Assembly (NCBI GenBank): GCA_003215475.1
Contig: QCKH01000008.1
Location: 1 to 64,000, forward strand
Direction of reading: 5' to 3'
Length of the DNA stretch: 64,000 nucleotides
Source of the DNA: Prochlorococcus sp. AG-409-L21
GTDB taxonomy: Bacteria > Cyanobacteriota > Cyanobacteriia > PCC-6307 > Cyanobiaceae
Positions 46,880-56,380 of the stretch are shown here, piece by piece; the first letter of the stretch is position 1, and each line of letters opens with the position of its first letter. The notes beneath the pieces are model-generated. The model was given only the letters and a program-made list of their open reading frames with translations. It was not told where the DNA came from and searched no databases. Both the position numbers and the translations under genes were made by a program.

Positions 46880-47446
46880 TTATTGAAAGCTAAACAATTT
46901 AGTTGAAGTGATTAACTCATTTTGAACAGACAACATTTTTTCAAGACTCGATGAATTGTTATGTTGCCAACCAAGTAAATGCAAAAAGCCGTGACTTACA
47001 AGCCACTTTAATTCCCTTACTATGGAATGAGCATTTAATTTAGCTTGTTTACATGCAGTCTCTACAGATATAATGATATCTCCTAATTCAATAGATTGAG
47101 AGGTCATAAGAGAAAAGTTTGGATCTATAGCAGGAAATGAAAGAACATCTGTTGGTATATTTTGCTTCCTCCACTTATTATTAATTTTTGTAATAGATAA
47201 ATCATCAGTAAAAATTAATCCAAGGCTAAAATTATTATTGGTTTTTATTATTTCTGGACAAGTTAATTCAGGTTTATTCCTAATAAAATCAATCCACCTT
47301 TTTAAATCACTACTCCATTCAGTTAAATCAGTTAAAGTATTCTTAGTTTCTTGATCAAGTTGATATTCTAAGATATCCGGCACAAAGCCAGTAAAGGCAA
47401 GATCAATCTCTATCTCTTCTAAAGTTAAAACTTTTTCTAAATTCAT
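46880..47446 (-). CDS. ybeY: endoribonuclease YbeY (rRNA maturation factor)
   Basis: A zinc-dependent RNase needed for 16S rRNA 3'-end maturation and 70S quality control. The 188-residue protein has NNKWRKQNIPTDVLSFP in the middle and the zinc motif HGFLHLLGWQHN, three histidines spaced as H-x3-H-x5-H. The first 60 residues are less conserved, as is usual in cyanobacteria. The start is ATG at 47444-47446, two bases after the DUF3285 stop. The ybeY-dgkA adjacency is conserved widely and supports both calls. Confidence 0.95.
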   Translation of the reverse strand: MNLEKVLTLEEIEIDLAFTGFVPDILEYQLDQETKNTLTDLTEWSSDLKRWIDFIRNKPELTCPEIIKTNNNFSLGLIFTDDLSITKINNKWRKQNIPTDVLSFPAIDPNFSLMTSQSIELGDIIISVETACKQAKLNAHSIVRELKWLVSHGFLHLLGWQHNNSSSLEKMLSVQNELITSTKLFSFQ

Positions 47447-47448
47447 AA

Positions 47449-47640
47449 TTATGAAGGGATCACTGGTCTTCCTAAGACTGCTATCAAAAGAATAAATCCG
47501 ATAAGTCCAAGAGCAGTAAAAGCAAAGTGAAACAAGCTCTGATTGCTTTTTCTTACCATATTCTTCATAGCTAACTTGACAAAACTTGGAGGAGGGGTTC
47601 TCTTTTGAGAATCAATTTTTACAGGAGGATTTTTCTTCAT
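47449..47640 (-). CDS. DUF3285 family small membrane protein
   Basis: A 63-residue protein with a basic, proline-containing N-terminus (KKNPPVKIDSQKRTPPPSF). A conserved VKLAMKNMVRKSNQSL segment follows, with one transmembrane helix (FAFTALGLIGFILLIAVLG) near the C-terminus. This arrangement matches the cyanobacterial DUF3285 family, whose role is unknown. It sits seven bases downstream of prfB and two bases before ybeY, in a run of translation-related genes, so it is probably expressed with them. Confidence 0.75.
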   Translation of the reverse strand: MKKNPPVKIDSQKRTPPPSFVKLAMKNMVRKSNQSLFHFAFTALGLIGFILLIAVLGRPVIPS

Positions 47641-47647
47641 ATTTAAG

Positions 47648-48776
47648 TCAAATATCTAAGGAAGTATTTTTGTCTTGTACTCCCTGCAAGAGAAGAGATT
47701 GAATAAATTGATCCAAGTCCCCATTCATTACTCCTTCAACATCAGTAGATTCTTCGTCAGTGCGAAGGTCTTTAACTATCTGATAAGGATGGAAAACATA
47801 ATTTCGAATTTGATTTCCCCAAGCTGCTTCAACTATATCTCCTCGAATATCAGCAATCTCTGCTGCCCTTTGTTCCTGAGCAATAACCATTAATTTTGCT
47901 TTTAACAATGCCATAGCTTTCTCTTTGTTTTGCAATTGAGAGCGTTCTTGAGTACAACGAACTGCTAACCCAGTTGGGATATGTAAAATTCGCACTGCAG
48001 TCTCAACCTTATTAACATTTTGTCCCCCTGCTCCACCAGATCGACTAGTAGTAACTTCTAAATCCTTTTCAGGGATTTCCAATTGAACTTCCTCATCTAA
48101 TTTAGGCATAATTTCAACACCTGCAAAACTTGTCTGACGTTTCCCATTGGCATTAAAAGGAGAAATTCTCACAAGTCGGTGAGTACCTTTCTCATTTTGC
48201 AAATAACCATATGCATAGCGGCCTTCAATTTCAATAGTTGCGCTTTTTATACCTGCTTCTTCTCCCTCAGATAACTCATTAAGGGAAACTTTCATTCCAT
48301 GGGCTTCAGCCCATCTTGAATACATCCTTAGTAGCATCTGAGCCCAATCCTGAGCATCCGTCCCCCCAGCTCCTGCATTGATTGCTAAGACCGCCCCTTC
48401 TTGGTCATAAGGACCGCTTAACAAGCGTTCCAGCTCCCAAAGATCTAAATCATTACCTAACTTAGTTAATCCCAATTGTCCTTCTTGAAGTATTTCATCA
48501 TCAGGTTCAAGTTCATATAGCTCTAATGTGGCTTTGGCATCTTTCAATGATGTTTGCCAGTCAACTAATTTATTCAATTGACCTTTAACATCATCAAGTT
48601 GACGCATTTTTACTTGAGCCTTCTTTTGATCATTCCAAAAATCTGGTTGGGCAGCAATTTGCTCAAGATCCTTTTGCCTTGCCTGTAAAGCAGGGACGTC
48701 AAAGACAGTCCTGAGCATTGCTCAGGCGATCAGTTAGCAAAGAGAGGATTCTTTTGAAATCTGTAAGATCTTGCAC
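47648..48776 (-). CDS. prfB: peptide chain release factor 2, expressed by programmed +1 frameshift
   Basis: RF2 reads UGA and UAA stop codons. The long frame (47648-48718) lacks the true N-terminus. Upstream, in the other frame, GTG at 48774-48776 opens a 25-codon ORF beginning [14 protein letters not shown] and ending AQDCL, then TGA (48699-48701). The junction is CTT TGA C, the classical RF2 frameshift site, preceded by AGGA four bases away. Slipping +1 joins L25 to DVPALQARQ and gives a 375-residue protein. In that numbering SPF (stop recognition) falls at 205-207 and GGQ at 250-252, identical to E. coli RF2. Low RF2 thus favours frameshifting and restores RF2. The coding path is 48776-48702 then 48700-47648. 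Confidence 0.95.
48698..48712 (-). promoter_or_regulatory. prfB programmed +1 frameshift site
   Basis: On the minus strand, AGGA (48709-48712), a four-base spacer and CTTTGAC (48698-48704) reproduce the autoregulatory RF2 slip signal. It comprises an internal Shine-Dalgarno-like sequence, a slippery CTT and the weak stop context TGAC. The stop is codon 26, the same position as in E. coli. Confidence 0.92.
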
Positions 48777-48853
48777 AATCTAAAACTAAAACAACTAGAA
48801 AACATTAAGCATACCAACCATCCTTAAGATAAGCAGCAACCAAACACACTCTC

Positions 48854-49117
48854 ATGGCAAAAGTTGAAATCTATACATGGCAGTATTGCCCATTTTGCAT
48901 CAGAGCCAAATCACTCTTGAATGGTAAAGGTATTAGGTTTACAGAATATCCAATAGATGGTGATGAAGAAGCCCGTCAAGAAATGATCACTAGAGCAGAT
49001 GGACGTCATACAGTTCCTCAAATCTTTATCAATAACCAAGGGATTGGAGGCTGTGATGACCTCTATGAACTTGAAGCAACCAATGGATTAGAGGATCTTC
49101 TAAAAAGAGACCATTAA
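48854..49117 (+). CDS. grxC: glutaredoxin 3 type
   Basis: Reduces disulfides and mixed disulfides with glutathione. The 87-residue protein has the dithiol active site CPFC at residues 12-15 (with YTWQY just before), the cis-proline TVPQIFIN segment and [10 protein letters not shown] for glutathione binding. It is a classical dithiol Grx, not the monothiol CGFS type. It lies five bases before gshB, so the redox enzyme and its cofactor synthesis are probably cotranscribed. It is divergent from prfB, and the GTG start of prfB lies 77 bases away. Confidence 0.96.
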   Translation: MAKVEIYTWQYCPFCIRAKSLLNGKGIRFTEYPIDGDEEARQEMITRADGRHTVPQIFINNQGIGGCDDLYELEATNGLEDLLKRDH

Positions 49118-49122
49118 ACACT

Positions 49123-50049
49123 ATGAAACAGTTATTTGTCCTTGATCCAATAGAGCTGATAAACCCACACAAAGATTCTTCAGCCGCATTAATGCAAGCA
49201 GCATTTCGTGCATCTATCGAAGTTTGGATTTGCACGCCTGCAGATCTTCAAGCAAAAGGGGCAAAAGCAGGTGTTTTTGCAAGAACTGTTATTCCAGAAC
49301 CCTGGATAAAAATTGATCCATCTCAAAAATTAGCTTTAAATGAATTTGATTGCATATGGATGCGAAAAGATCCTCCAGTAGACGAAGCTTTTTTATATGC
49401 AACTCATTTATTAGAAGTCGCAGAGCGTGATGGAGTCCTAGTCCTCAATAAACCAGCATCTCTTAGAGCATGGAATGAAAAACTTGGAGCATTAAGGTTT
49501 AGCAAATTGATGGCACCAACACTTGTTGCAAGTCGAATTAATGAGTTAAAAGAATTTGCTCAGGAGCATGGCGAAGTTGTTTTAAAACCTTTAGGTGGCA
49601 AAGGTGGTCAAGGTGTAATTCGAGTAGCCAAAGCTTCTAAAGGAATTGATGCCTTACTGGAATTAGTTACATCTCAAGAACAGATGCCAGTAATGATGCA
49701 ACAATTTCTTCCACAAGTCATCGAAGGCGACAAAAGAATCTTATTAGTTAACGGTGAACCCTTAGGGGCCATAAATCGTCGACCCAAGAAAGGTGATTTC
49801 CGCAGTAATCTTGCTTTAGGTGGACAAGCCGAAACTACAAAACTTTCAATTCGTGAAAAAGAAATATGTGAAGAACTAAGTTCTGACCTTAAAAATGAAG
49901 GTCTCTTTTTTGTAGGTATTGATGTAATTGGAGGTATGTTAAGTGAAATAAATGTAACCAGTCCAACAGGCATTAGGGAAGTAGAAAGTCTGATGAAAAT
50001 TCCTCTCGCAGATCAGATAATTAAGTGCTTACTAAACGATTTTTGTTAG
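49123..50049 (+). CDS. gshB: glutathione synthetase
   Basis: Joins gamma-glutamylcysteine and glycine with ATP, the second step of glutathione synthesis. The 308-residue ATP-grasp enzyme has [34 protein letters not shown], the phosphate loop [14 protein letters not shown] and the metal region [21 protein letters not shown]. Length and motifs match bacterial GshB. Products in this window that use glutathione are grxC, gloA and the Xi-class GST. Its 3' end overlaps the convergent menF by 29 bases. Confidence 0.97.
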   Translation: MKQLFVLDPIELINPHKDSSAALMQAAFRASIEVWICTPADLQAKGAKAGVFARTVIPEPWIKIDPSQKLALNEFDCIWMRKDPPVDEAFLYATHLLEVAERDGVLVLNKPASLRAWNEKLGALRFSKLMAPTLVASRINELKEFAQEHGEVVLKPLGGKGGQGVIRVAKASKGIDALLELVTSQEQMPVMMQQFLPQVIEGDKRILLVNGEPLGAINRRPKKGDFRSNLALGGQAETTKLSIREKEICEELSSDLKNEGLFFVGIDVIGGMLSEINVTSPTGIREVESLMKIPLADQIIKCLLNDFC

Positions 50050-51433
50050 ATTCCAAATTCAAATCCAATTGATCAATAAGGACAGCAAATTTTAATTCAA
50101 CTTCTTTTAATTCTGCTTCTACATTTGAGCCCTTGACTAATCCAGCTCCAGCAAATAAATGCAAATAATTACCACGAGTATAGCCACATCTTATAGCAAC
50201 TCTAAACTCTGCATTACCGGATGTATCTATCCAACCTAAAGGGGCCGCATAACATTCACGATCAAAAGGTTCAAGAGTTCGCAGCCATTTAATTGCTTTA
50301 CTTTGCGGTAAACCAGCCACTGCAGGTGTTGGATGCAATATGTCTACTAATTTGAGAGCGGGTAAGCCTTTAGAAGAAGCTTTTATTGGAGTATGCAGAT
50401 GAATGAGATGCCCATGTTTCGCTAATCGAGGATTTCTAATTCTCTTTGGCTCTAAACCATTAACAATAAATTGATCTTGTATTGAAGAAACAACTAACTC
50501 ATGTTCTCTAAGATTTTTCTCTGATTTTAGCAAGTTCAATCCATTATCATTTTCCCTTGCTGTTCCTGCAAGAGCATCAGTCTGAAGATCGCCATTAATC
50601 AAACTAAGTAATCGTTCTGGAGAGGCTCCAAAAAAAGATTCATCTTGAGATCGCTGCCATAAGAAGCGGCAACTTCCTCTTTGATGTTTTTGCAAACTAG
50701 AAAGCAAATGAACAGGGTTTAAAGGCTTTTTTAATAGAACTAATCGTCTAACTGCTAGAACTAATTTCTTCAATTCACCAGACTCAACCAAATCTATTCC
50801 CTTCTTCAGAGCTAATCGGTAATTTTCCTCCCATCCCTTAGGAACCTTACTTATAACATCTATTTCGTGTTGTGGGCAAAGCTCCATCGTTAATGATTTC
50901 AAAAGATTTTCACGCATTAACCAAAATTGCTCTACAAAACCTCTTACATCAGCTTCATGGGCAACGACAGAGTTAAATCTTAACCATCCATGACCCCCTT
51001 GACGAGTCAATTGCCAACGAGGGAGAACAGCCTGGACAGCAGGAGTGCGTCTCAATAAGTTTTCACCATCAGCAGTTTGTTCAAAAAAAGTAAAAGCAAA
51101 CAATATTCTTGGTTTTGCTTGACTTGGGGCATCTGGTGACACATCAACAAGTCTTTGAAGAGTCTCATCACTGAACCTTTGCGCTAATTCAAATCTTCTT
51201 TGCCCAATTAATTCAAAATTTTGACATTGTCCTGCAGCAGCGATGGAAAGACCTGGAGATTGATCCCACAAGAAGCTAAATTCTTGTTGATCTTCTATTA
51301 CAAACAGTTGATCAAGTGGGTCGATGCAATCTATTGGGAATGCAAGACTTAACACACATTCATCCGCTCGCCTTGAATCCCAGCCTCTTAAAGAAGCTTG
51401 GAGAATTTCACTGAAAGTTAAGCGAGCATTCAT
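50021..51433 (-). CDS. menF: isochorismate synthase
   Basis: Converts chorismate to isochorismate, the first committed step of phylloquinone synthesis. The 470-residue chorismate-binding enzyme is recognised from [51 protein letters not shown] with the general acid/base region, and [23 protein letters not shown] at the end, containing the Mg-site Glu nearby. The N-terminal third is variable, as in other MenF proteins. The [10 protein letters not shown] segment supplies the isochorismate-type lysine. It is divergent from menA (79 bases) and overlaps gshB at the 3' end. Confidence 0.94.
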   Translation of the reverse strand: MNARLTFSEILQASLRGWDSRRADECVLSLAFPIDCIDPLDQLFVIEDQQEFSFLWDQSPGLSIAAAGQCQNFELIGQRRFELAQRFSDETLQRLVDVSPDAPSQAKPRILFAFTFFEQTADGENLLRRTPAVQAVLPRWQLTRQGGHGWLRFNSVVAHEADVRGFVEQFWLMRENLLKSLTMELCPQHEIDVISKVPKGWEENYRLALKKGIDLVESGELKKLVLAVRRLVLLKKPLNPVHLLSSLQKHQRGSCRFLWQRSQDESFFGASPERLLSLINGDLQTDALAGTARENDNGLNLLKSEKNLREHELVVSSIQDQFIVNGLEPKRIRNPRLAKHGHLIHLHTPIKASSKGLPALKLVDILHPTPAVAGLPQSKAIKWLRTLEPFDRECYAAPLGWIDTSGNAEFRVAIRCGYTRGNYLHLFAGAGLVKGSNVEAELKEVELKFAVLIDQLDLNLESNKNRLVST

Positions 51434-51512
51434 ACCTAATTAGACAATGATCAGGGAGACTAATTCAATGAATAACCCGTAATTCAGACTAGGAGGAGGA
51501 GATCAAAATCCT

Positions 51513-52460
51513 ATGAAAGACAAACATGCTGTCGCATCACTTCATTCTTCAAGAAAACAAAGAAAGAAATTATGGAAAAAGGCTATTAAATGGCCTCTTT
51601 ATTCTGTGGCAATTATGCCAGTGATTCTCGCAGCTGGATGGCAATTAGGGGAAGGAGAATCGGTAAGATTTGATCAATTCTTTGGATTTATTATTGCTTC
51701 AATTTGCCTTTTGATTTGGGAAAACCTCACCAATGATCTTTTTGATTCCACTACAGGTGTTGATGAATTTAAACTGCACTCTGTAGTTGCACTAACCGGG
51801 AAAAGACGATTAATTCGTAATCTCGCCTATTTACTGCTGTTTTTAGGACTAATGCTCATATTTATACTTGCCCTTAGAAGTAGTTTTACTGTGTTTTTAT
51901 TAGTTTTAGGAAGCTGCTTCCTAGGTTACTTATATCAAGGTCCCCCTTTTAGACTTGGCTATCAAGGATTAGGAGAGCCATTGTGCTGGTTGGCATTTGG
52001 TCCTTTAGCTACAACAGCAGGACTATTAGTCCTTTCACCTACATTCCACAATCTAAATCAAATTCCTTGGGAAACAACAGTACCCCTTGGTGCTGGACCA
52101 GCTCTGGCAACCACATTAGTACTATTTTGCGCAAACTTTCATCAAGTTATCGAAGATTCTAGTCATGGAAAAAAAACACTAATTGTACGACTTGGGACTA
52201 AGCGAGCAGCTTCACTAATTCCCTGGTTTATCACTCTAACTCTAATGCTGGAATGGATTCCCATACTCCAAGGTCAATGGCCTATTACAGCTTTACTTGG
52301 AATTATTGGATTACCTCCCGGCATTGCATTAATAAGGTTGCTTAAAAAACATCACAATCGTCCTAATCTGATTAGTGAAAGTAAATTTTTAGCTTTACGT
52401 TTTCAAGCCCTCAATGGACTGGGTTTAAGCATTGGCTTTGCTCTTAATGTTTTCCTATAA
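51513..52460 (+). CDS. menA: 1,4-dihydroxy-2-naphthoate phytyltransferase
   Basis: UbiA-family membrane prenyltransferase that adds phytyl to DHNA for photosystem I phylloquinone. The 315-residue protein has about eight hydrophobic spans. Its first Asp-rich site is ENLTNDLFDSTTGVDEFK, with NDxxDxxxGxD; the second is NFHQVIEDSSHGKKTLIVRLG. The N-terminus is basic (SSRKQRKKLWKKAIKWP). AGGAGGAGG lies at 51491-51499, one of the few strong Shine-Dalgarno matches in the window, though somewhat far from the ATG. menC follows 25 bases later. Confidence 0.95.
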   Translation: MKDKHAVASLHSSRKQRKKLWKKAIKWPLYSVAIMPVILAAGWQLGEGESVRFDQFFGFIIASICLLIWENLTNDLFDSTTGVDEFKLHSVVALTGKRRLIRNLAYLLLFLGLMLIFILALRSSFTVFLLVLGSCFLGYLYQGPPFRLGYQGLGEPLCWLAFGPLATTAGLLVLSPTFHNLNQIPWETTVPLGAGPALATTLVLFCANFHQVIEDSSHGKKTLIVRLGTKRAASLIPWFITLTLMLEWIPILQGQWPITALLGIIGLPPGIALIRLLKKHHNRPNLISESKFLALRFQALNGLGLSIGFALNVFL

Positions 52461-52485
52461 ATCTAATGAGCAAAATTAAATATAT

Positions 52486-53457
52486 ATGAAGCTAAAACTC
52501 TTAACCAAACCATTTTCTTTCCAATTGCTTCAATCACTTAAAACTGCTCAAGGAAGTCTGCAAAAAAAGAAAGGGTGGCTAATTAAACTAGAAAGTGAAT
52601 CTGGGAAAGTAGGTTGGGGAGAAATTTCTTCATTTAAAGAATCAGAACTAAAAAGCTGCGAAAAAATCTTAAAAGATCTAGGTACACAACCATCACGTGA
52701 GAAATTAGATAAAGGAATCAATAAATGGCCAGGAGCACTTGGATTTGCAATCGGTTCTGCTTTCGCAGAAATCGATTCTTTAATTGGTCCAAACTCGACA
52801 CAAAATTGGCTCACAACTTCTTCATCCGCTATATTATTGCCTACAGAAAATTGTCTTTTACTAAAAAGTCTAGAATCAATTTTAGATCAGGAGAAACAAT
52901 CAGCCAGAGAGCTAACTTTCAAATGGAAAGTTGCCACCAACTCAAATACATCAGAATTACACTTACTCAAACAAATACTTGCAAGACTTCCTAAAAATAC
53001 AAATCTACGGATTGATGCAAATGGTGGATGGAATCGCATTCAAGCTAGAAAATGGGCTTTAGAATTACAGAATGACCCTCGACTTGAATGGATAGAGCAA
53101 CCACTACCTGCAAATGATATCGCAGGTTTAATCGAATTATCAGCAATGGTTCCAATTGCTCTAGATGAATCGTTAGTACATCATCCTTCTTTACGTAACA
53201 CCTGGCAAAGCTGGCAAATACGAAGACCCGCTTTAGAAGGTGATCCTCGTAGCTTTTTAAAAGAAATGAACGGTAATCATAGCTATAAAGTTATTAGTAC
53301 AACATTTGAAACAGGTATAGGTCGTCGATGGATTGAACATTTTGCTGCATTACAGTTAAAAAGTAATACTCCTGTTCAACCTGGTTTAGCCCCAGGCTGG
53401 TGTCCAAAAAGTTCCCTCTTCTCTCGCAATCCATATCTAGTTTGGGAGAGCGCATGA
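52486..53457 (+). CDS. menC: o-succinylbenzoate synthase
   Basis: Dehydrates SHCHC to o-succinylbenzoate; a member of the enolase superfamily. The 323-residue protein has the barrel motifs FKWKVATNS with the KxK-type lysine at its start, LRIDANGGWN with a metal-ligand Asp, WIEQPL with a Glu, and ALDESLVHH with the third acid. The C-terminal lysine is in YKVISTTFETGIGRRW. Sequence conservation is low, as usual for MenC. The last four bases overlap the menE start (ATGA). Confidence 0.92.
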   Translation: MKLKLLTKPFSFQLLQSLKTAQGSLQKKKGWLIKLESESGKVGWGEISSFKESELKSCEKILKDLGTQPSREKLDKGINKWPGALGFAIGSAFAEIDSLIGPNSTQNWLTTSSSAILLPTENCLLLKSLESILDQEKQSARELTFKWKVATNSNTSELHLLKQILARLPKNTNLRIDANGGWNRIQARKWALELQNDPRLEWIEQPLPANDIAGLIELSAMVPIALDESLVHHPSLRNTWQSWQIRRPALEGDPRSFLKEMNGNHSYKVISTTFETGIGRRWIEHFAALQLKSNTPVQPGLAPGWCPKSSLFSRNPYLVWESA

Positions 53458-54701
53458 AGAATCTAATATCAATTACATGCAATACTTCTTATCCAGAAGA
53501 ATGTTCTCAAAAGGTTTCCTCTGAATTAAAAAAAGGTTCATGGGTTCACTTATTTCCCAAAGGAGGACAAAGGGAACTATCAATTAATTGCCTACCAAAA
53601 GGACCAGGAGTCATAATCCGAGGCGGAGGTAGTAGTGGTAAATATCTTAAATGCATACATCCGATTAGGCATCTTGATCAGTCAGCATTTGCTACAGCAA
53701 AATGGTTAGAAACTCAAGGTTTAGAACCTCAAAGCTGCATAATTCTTAATTCATTACCATTACACCATATGAGTGGGCTTCTACCGTGGTGGAGAAGTCG
53801 GTGCTGGGGTGCTAAGCATATATGGATAACACCTCAGTTAATGCATGATGCAGATCTACTAGAAAAAGAATGCAACTCTCTATTAAATAAAAGTACAGGT
53901 CCATTAATCACCTCACTAGTGCCAATACAGTTACATCGACTACTTAAACACCCTGCTGGTATCCGTTGGTTAAAATTACACTCAATTATTTGGGTCGGTG
54001 GGTCTCCGATAACAAAAGACTTAGCTAGTACAGCAAGGAACTTGAAGATTCGCCTAGCCCCTTGTTATGGAACAACAGAAACAGCTGCAATGGTTGCTGT
54101 CCAAAGTCCAGAACAGTTCTTAGCGGGTGATAATTATTTTGGGGAGGCCTTAAATGATGTTGAATTTCGTCTTGGGAAAAACAGGTCTTTACAAATTAGG
54201 ACTCAAAGATTAGCTAAAAATTATTTAGAAAAAGATGGCACTCTAAATTCAATCTGTGATAATGAAGGGTGGTGGGAGTCTGGAGATGCAGCCGAGCTAA
54301 TTGTTAATAACAAGAGACAACAACTTAAAATTATTGGCCGAATCGATACAGCTATTAATTCAGGAGGAGAGATCATTTTCCCTGAAATACTTCAAGTAAA
54401 ATTAGTAGAAATTGCAAGAAAAAAAGGAATACCTATCGATATCATATTGTTAACACCGATTCATCACGAAGAATGGGGGGAAAGGCTCATTGCATTAGTT
54501 AAGTTCCAAACAAAAGAGTCTAAACTTCAGCAACAAGCATTTTTAGCAAGACTAAAGGATATGGTTCATAAATGGTCGGTTCATGAAAGGCCTCTTGACT
54601 GGTATTACTGTCCTGAACTTTCAACTAACAAGCTAGGAAAATGGGAAATTAAGCAATGGCAAACATGGGTGAAGCTAAAGAGGGCTAATTCCCCTATTTA
54701 A
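53454..54701 (+). CDS. menE: o-succinylbenzoate-CoA ligase
   Basis: Activates o-succinylbenzoate with CoA and ATP. The frame opens at 53400 inside menC, but the ATG at 53454 overlaps the menC stop as ATGA and gives 415 residues. The AMP-binding P-loop region is IIRGGGSSGKYL, followed by NSLPLHHMSGLLPWW, the motif CYGTTETAAMV, WWESGDAAEL and GRIDTAINSGGE. The terminal lysine is in NKLGKWEIKQW. The protein is shorter than MenE of other bacteria (about 450-490), missing much of the N-terminal lobe. It overlaps the convergent thioesterase gene by 27 bases. Confidence 0.93.
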   Translation: MKNLISITCNTSYPEECSQKVSSELKKGSWVHLFPKGGQRELSINCLPKGPGVIIRGGGSSGKYLKCIHPIRHLDQSAFATAKWLETQGLEPQSCIILNSLPLHHMSGLLPWWRSRCWGAKHIWITPQLMHDADLLEKECNSLLNKSTGPLITSLVPIQLHRLLKHPAGIRWLKLHSIIWVGGSPITKDLASTARNLKIRLAPCYGTTETAAMVAVQSPEQFLAGDNYFGEALNDVEFRLGKNRSLQIRTQRLAKNYLEKDGTLNSICDNEGWWESGDAAELIVNNKRQQLKIIGRIDTAINSGGEIIFPEILQVKLVEIARKKGIPIDIILLTPIHHEEWGERLIALVKFQTKESKLQQQAFLARLKDMVHKWSVHERPLDWYYCPELSTNKLGKWEIKQWQTWVKLKRANSPI

Positions 54702-55145
54702 AGTAGAAGCTTCTAGCCAACGATCAATACACGTTGAAAGACCACATAAATGGCGCGTTTTTGGATCGATTGCACGATGTCTTACTAATGCAATAGCAAC
54801 TTTTTTCTGTTTAAGTTTAAATATGTATTCTATCTGGAAGCTATTTAAATCGATTTTCCTAGGCAAAAGAGTAAGTTGCAACTTATCTCCAATCCTAATC
54901 GGGGAAAGAAAATCAGCCTCACAATGAACGATAGGTAAAGCAGTAGAGAATTGAGATTGCATGTCTACTGACGAAGGAAATATTTCTATGGCTTGAAGTC
55001 CATATTGATCTAAACTTTCTTCCCACGCCTCATGGCACCATCTGAACAAATGGTGAAAATGGATCACCCCTGCGGCATCAGTATCGCCAAAACGAACAAT
55101 ACGTTGCAAACATAACCAATCTTTCGAGTTTTGAGTTATTGACAA
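54675..55145 (-). CDS. hotdog-fold acyl-CoA thioesterase, probable 1,4-dihydroxy-2-naphthoyl-CoA hydrolase
   Basis: A 156-residue 4-hydroxybenzoyl-CoA thioesterase-like protein. The signature VRFGDTDAAGVIHFHHLFRW carries the catalytic Asp followed by the loop and helix of the hotdog fold. VHCEADFLSPIRIGDKL is the dimer strand. In cyanobacteria a protein of this family hydrolyses DHNA-CoA in phylloquinone synthesis, and its place between menE and ndhH strongly favours that function here. The start is TTG at 55143-55145. It overlaps menE by 27 bases at the 3' end and lies five bases after ndhH on the same strand. Confidence 0.88.
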   Translation of the reverse strand: MSITQNSKDWLCLQRIVRFGDTDAAGVIHFHHLFRWCHEAWEESLDQYGLQAIEIFPSSVDMQSQFSTALPIVHCEADFLSPIRIGDKLQLTLLPRKIDLNSFQIEYIFKLKQKKVAIALVRHRAIDPKTRHLCGLSTCIDRWLEASTLNRGISPL

Positions 55146-55150
55146 AATAA

Positions 55151-56335
55151 CTAACGGTCAACCGAACCCATAATGACGTCTATTGATCCAAGAATTGCCA
55201 TGATATCAGCTACTTTCGCACCCTTTAAAATATGAGGAAGAATCTGCAAGTTATTTAAATCTGCAGCACGTATTTTAAAACGCCAAGGAGTCACATCATT
55301 ATTACCTTGTATAAAGACTCCTATTTCTCCTTTTCCTGATTCTAAACGTGTATATAATTCTCCATTCGGGATCTTAAAGGTAGGCGCAACTTTTTTTGCA
55401 ACGTATTGATAATCAAATCCAGCAAAATTGCTTTTTTTTCCATCTAACATTTTAGAAGCCTCAAGATTTTCAGTCGGTCCCCCAGGAATCATGTCACAGG
55501 CTTGTTTGAGGATTTTCAGTGATTGGCGCATTTCTTCAATTCGCACTCGGTATCGGGCAAAGCAGTCACCTTCTTGTTCACAAGCTATATTCCATTCAAA
55601 ATCGTCATAACATTCATAATGGTCTACTTTTCTTAAATCCCAATGAACTCCAGAAGCTCTAAGCATTGGACCAGACAAACTCCAATTAATAGCATCTTCT
55701 TTTGAAATGGAGCCCAAACCTTCAATACGTCTACGAAAAATAGGATTATTAGTAATTAATTTTTCATATTCATCCACTTTAGGACCAAACCAATCACAAA
55801 AGTCCTTACATTTTTCCAACCATCCCCAAGGTAAATCACATGCAACTCCGCCTATACGAAAATAATTATTATTAATTAATCTTTGTCCAGTTGCTGCTTC
55901 CCAAAGATCATAAATCATCTCACGTTCTCTAAAGATATAAAAGAATGGGGTTTGAGCACCAACATCAGCCAAGAAAGGTCCTAACCAGAGCAAATGATTA
56001 GCAATTCTATTAAGTTCCAGCATTAATACACGAATATAACTTGCACGCCTGGGTACCGATATATTCGCTAAACGCTCAGGTGCATTTACAACAATTGCCT
56101 CGTAAAACATCCCAGCGGCATAATCCATACGACTTACATAAGGAACAAACATGACATTTGTTCTATTTTCTGCAATTTTCTCCATTCCACGATGCAAATA
56201 TCCAATGACTGGCTCACAATCAATTACATCTTCACCATCTAGAGTTACTACAAGACGCAGAACACCATGCATCGAAGGATGATGAGGGCCAAAGTTAACC
56301 ACCATTGGCTCCGTTCGCGTTTCCAATTGCGACAT
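55151..56335 (-). CDS. ndhH: NAD(P)H-quinone oxidoreductase (NDH-1) subunit H
   Basis: A core peripheral-arm subunit of the photosynthetic NDH-1 complex, lining the plastoquinone site. The 394-residue protein from ATG 56333-56335 ([20 protein letters not shown]) has the conserved [45 protein letters not shown] and the C-terminal DVIMGSVDR. The open frame extends six codons further (MYVSGT), which is less likely. Other ndh genes are not in the window. It drives cyclic electron flow and respiration through ferredoxin in thylakoids. Confidence 0.97.
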   Translation of the reverse strand: MSQLETRTEPMVVNFGPHHPSMHGVLRLVVTLDGEDVIDCEPVIGYLHRGMEKIAENRTNVMFVPYVSRMDYAAGMFYEAIVVNAPERLANISVPRRASYIRVLMLELNRIANHLLWLGPFLADVGAQTPFFYIFREREMIYDLWEAATGQRLINNNYFRIGGVACDLPWGWLEKCKDFCDWFGPKVDEYEKLITNNPIFRRRIEGLGSISKEDAINWSLSGPMLRASGVHWDLRKVDHYECYDDFEWNIACEQEGDCFARYRVRIEEMRQSLKILKQACDMIPGGPTENLEASKMLDGKKSNFAGFDYQYVAKKVAPTFKIPNGELYTRLESGKGEIGVFIQGNNDVTPWRFKIRAADLNNLQILPHILKGAKVADIMAILGSIDVIMGSVDR

Positions 56336-56380
56336 GGTGCCAGATACATACAAGGGATACTTAGATATTAGGAACTAGTC

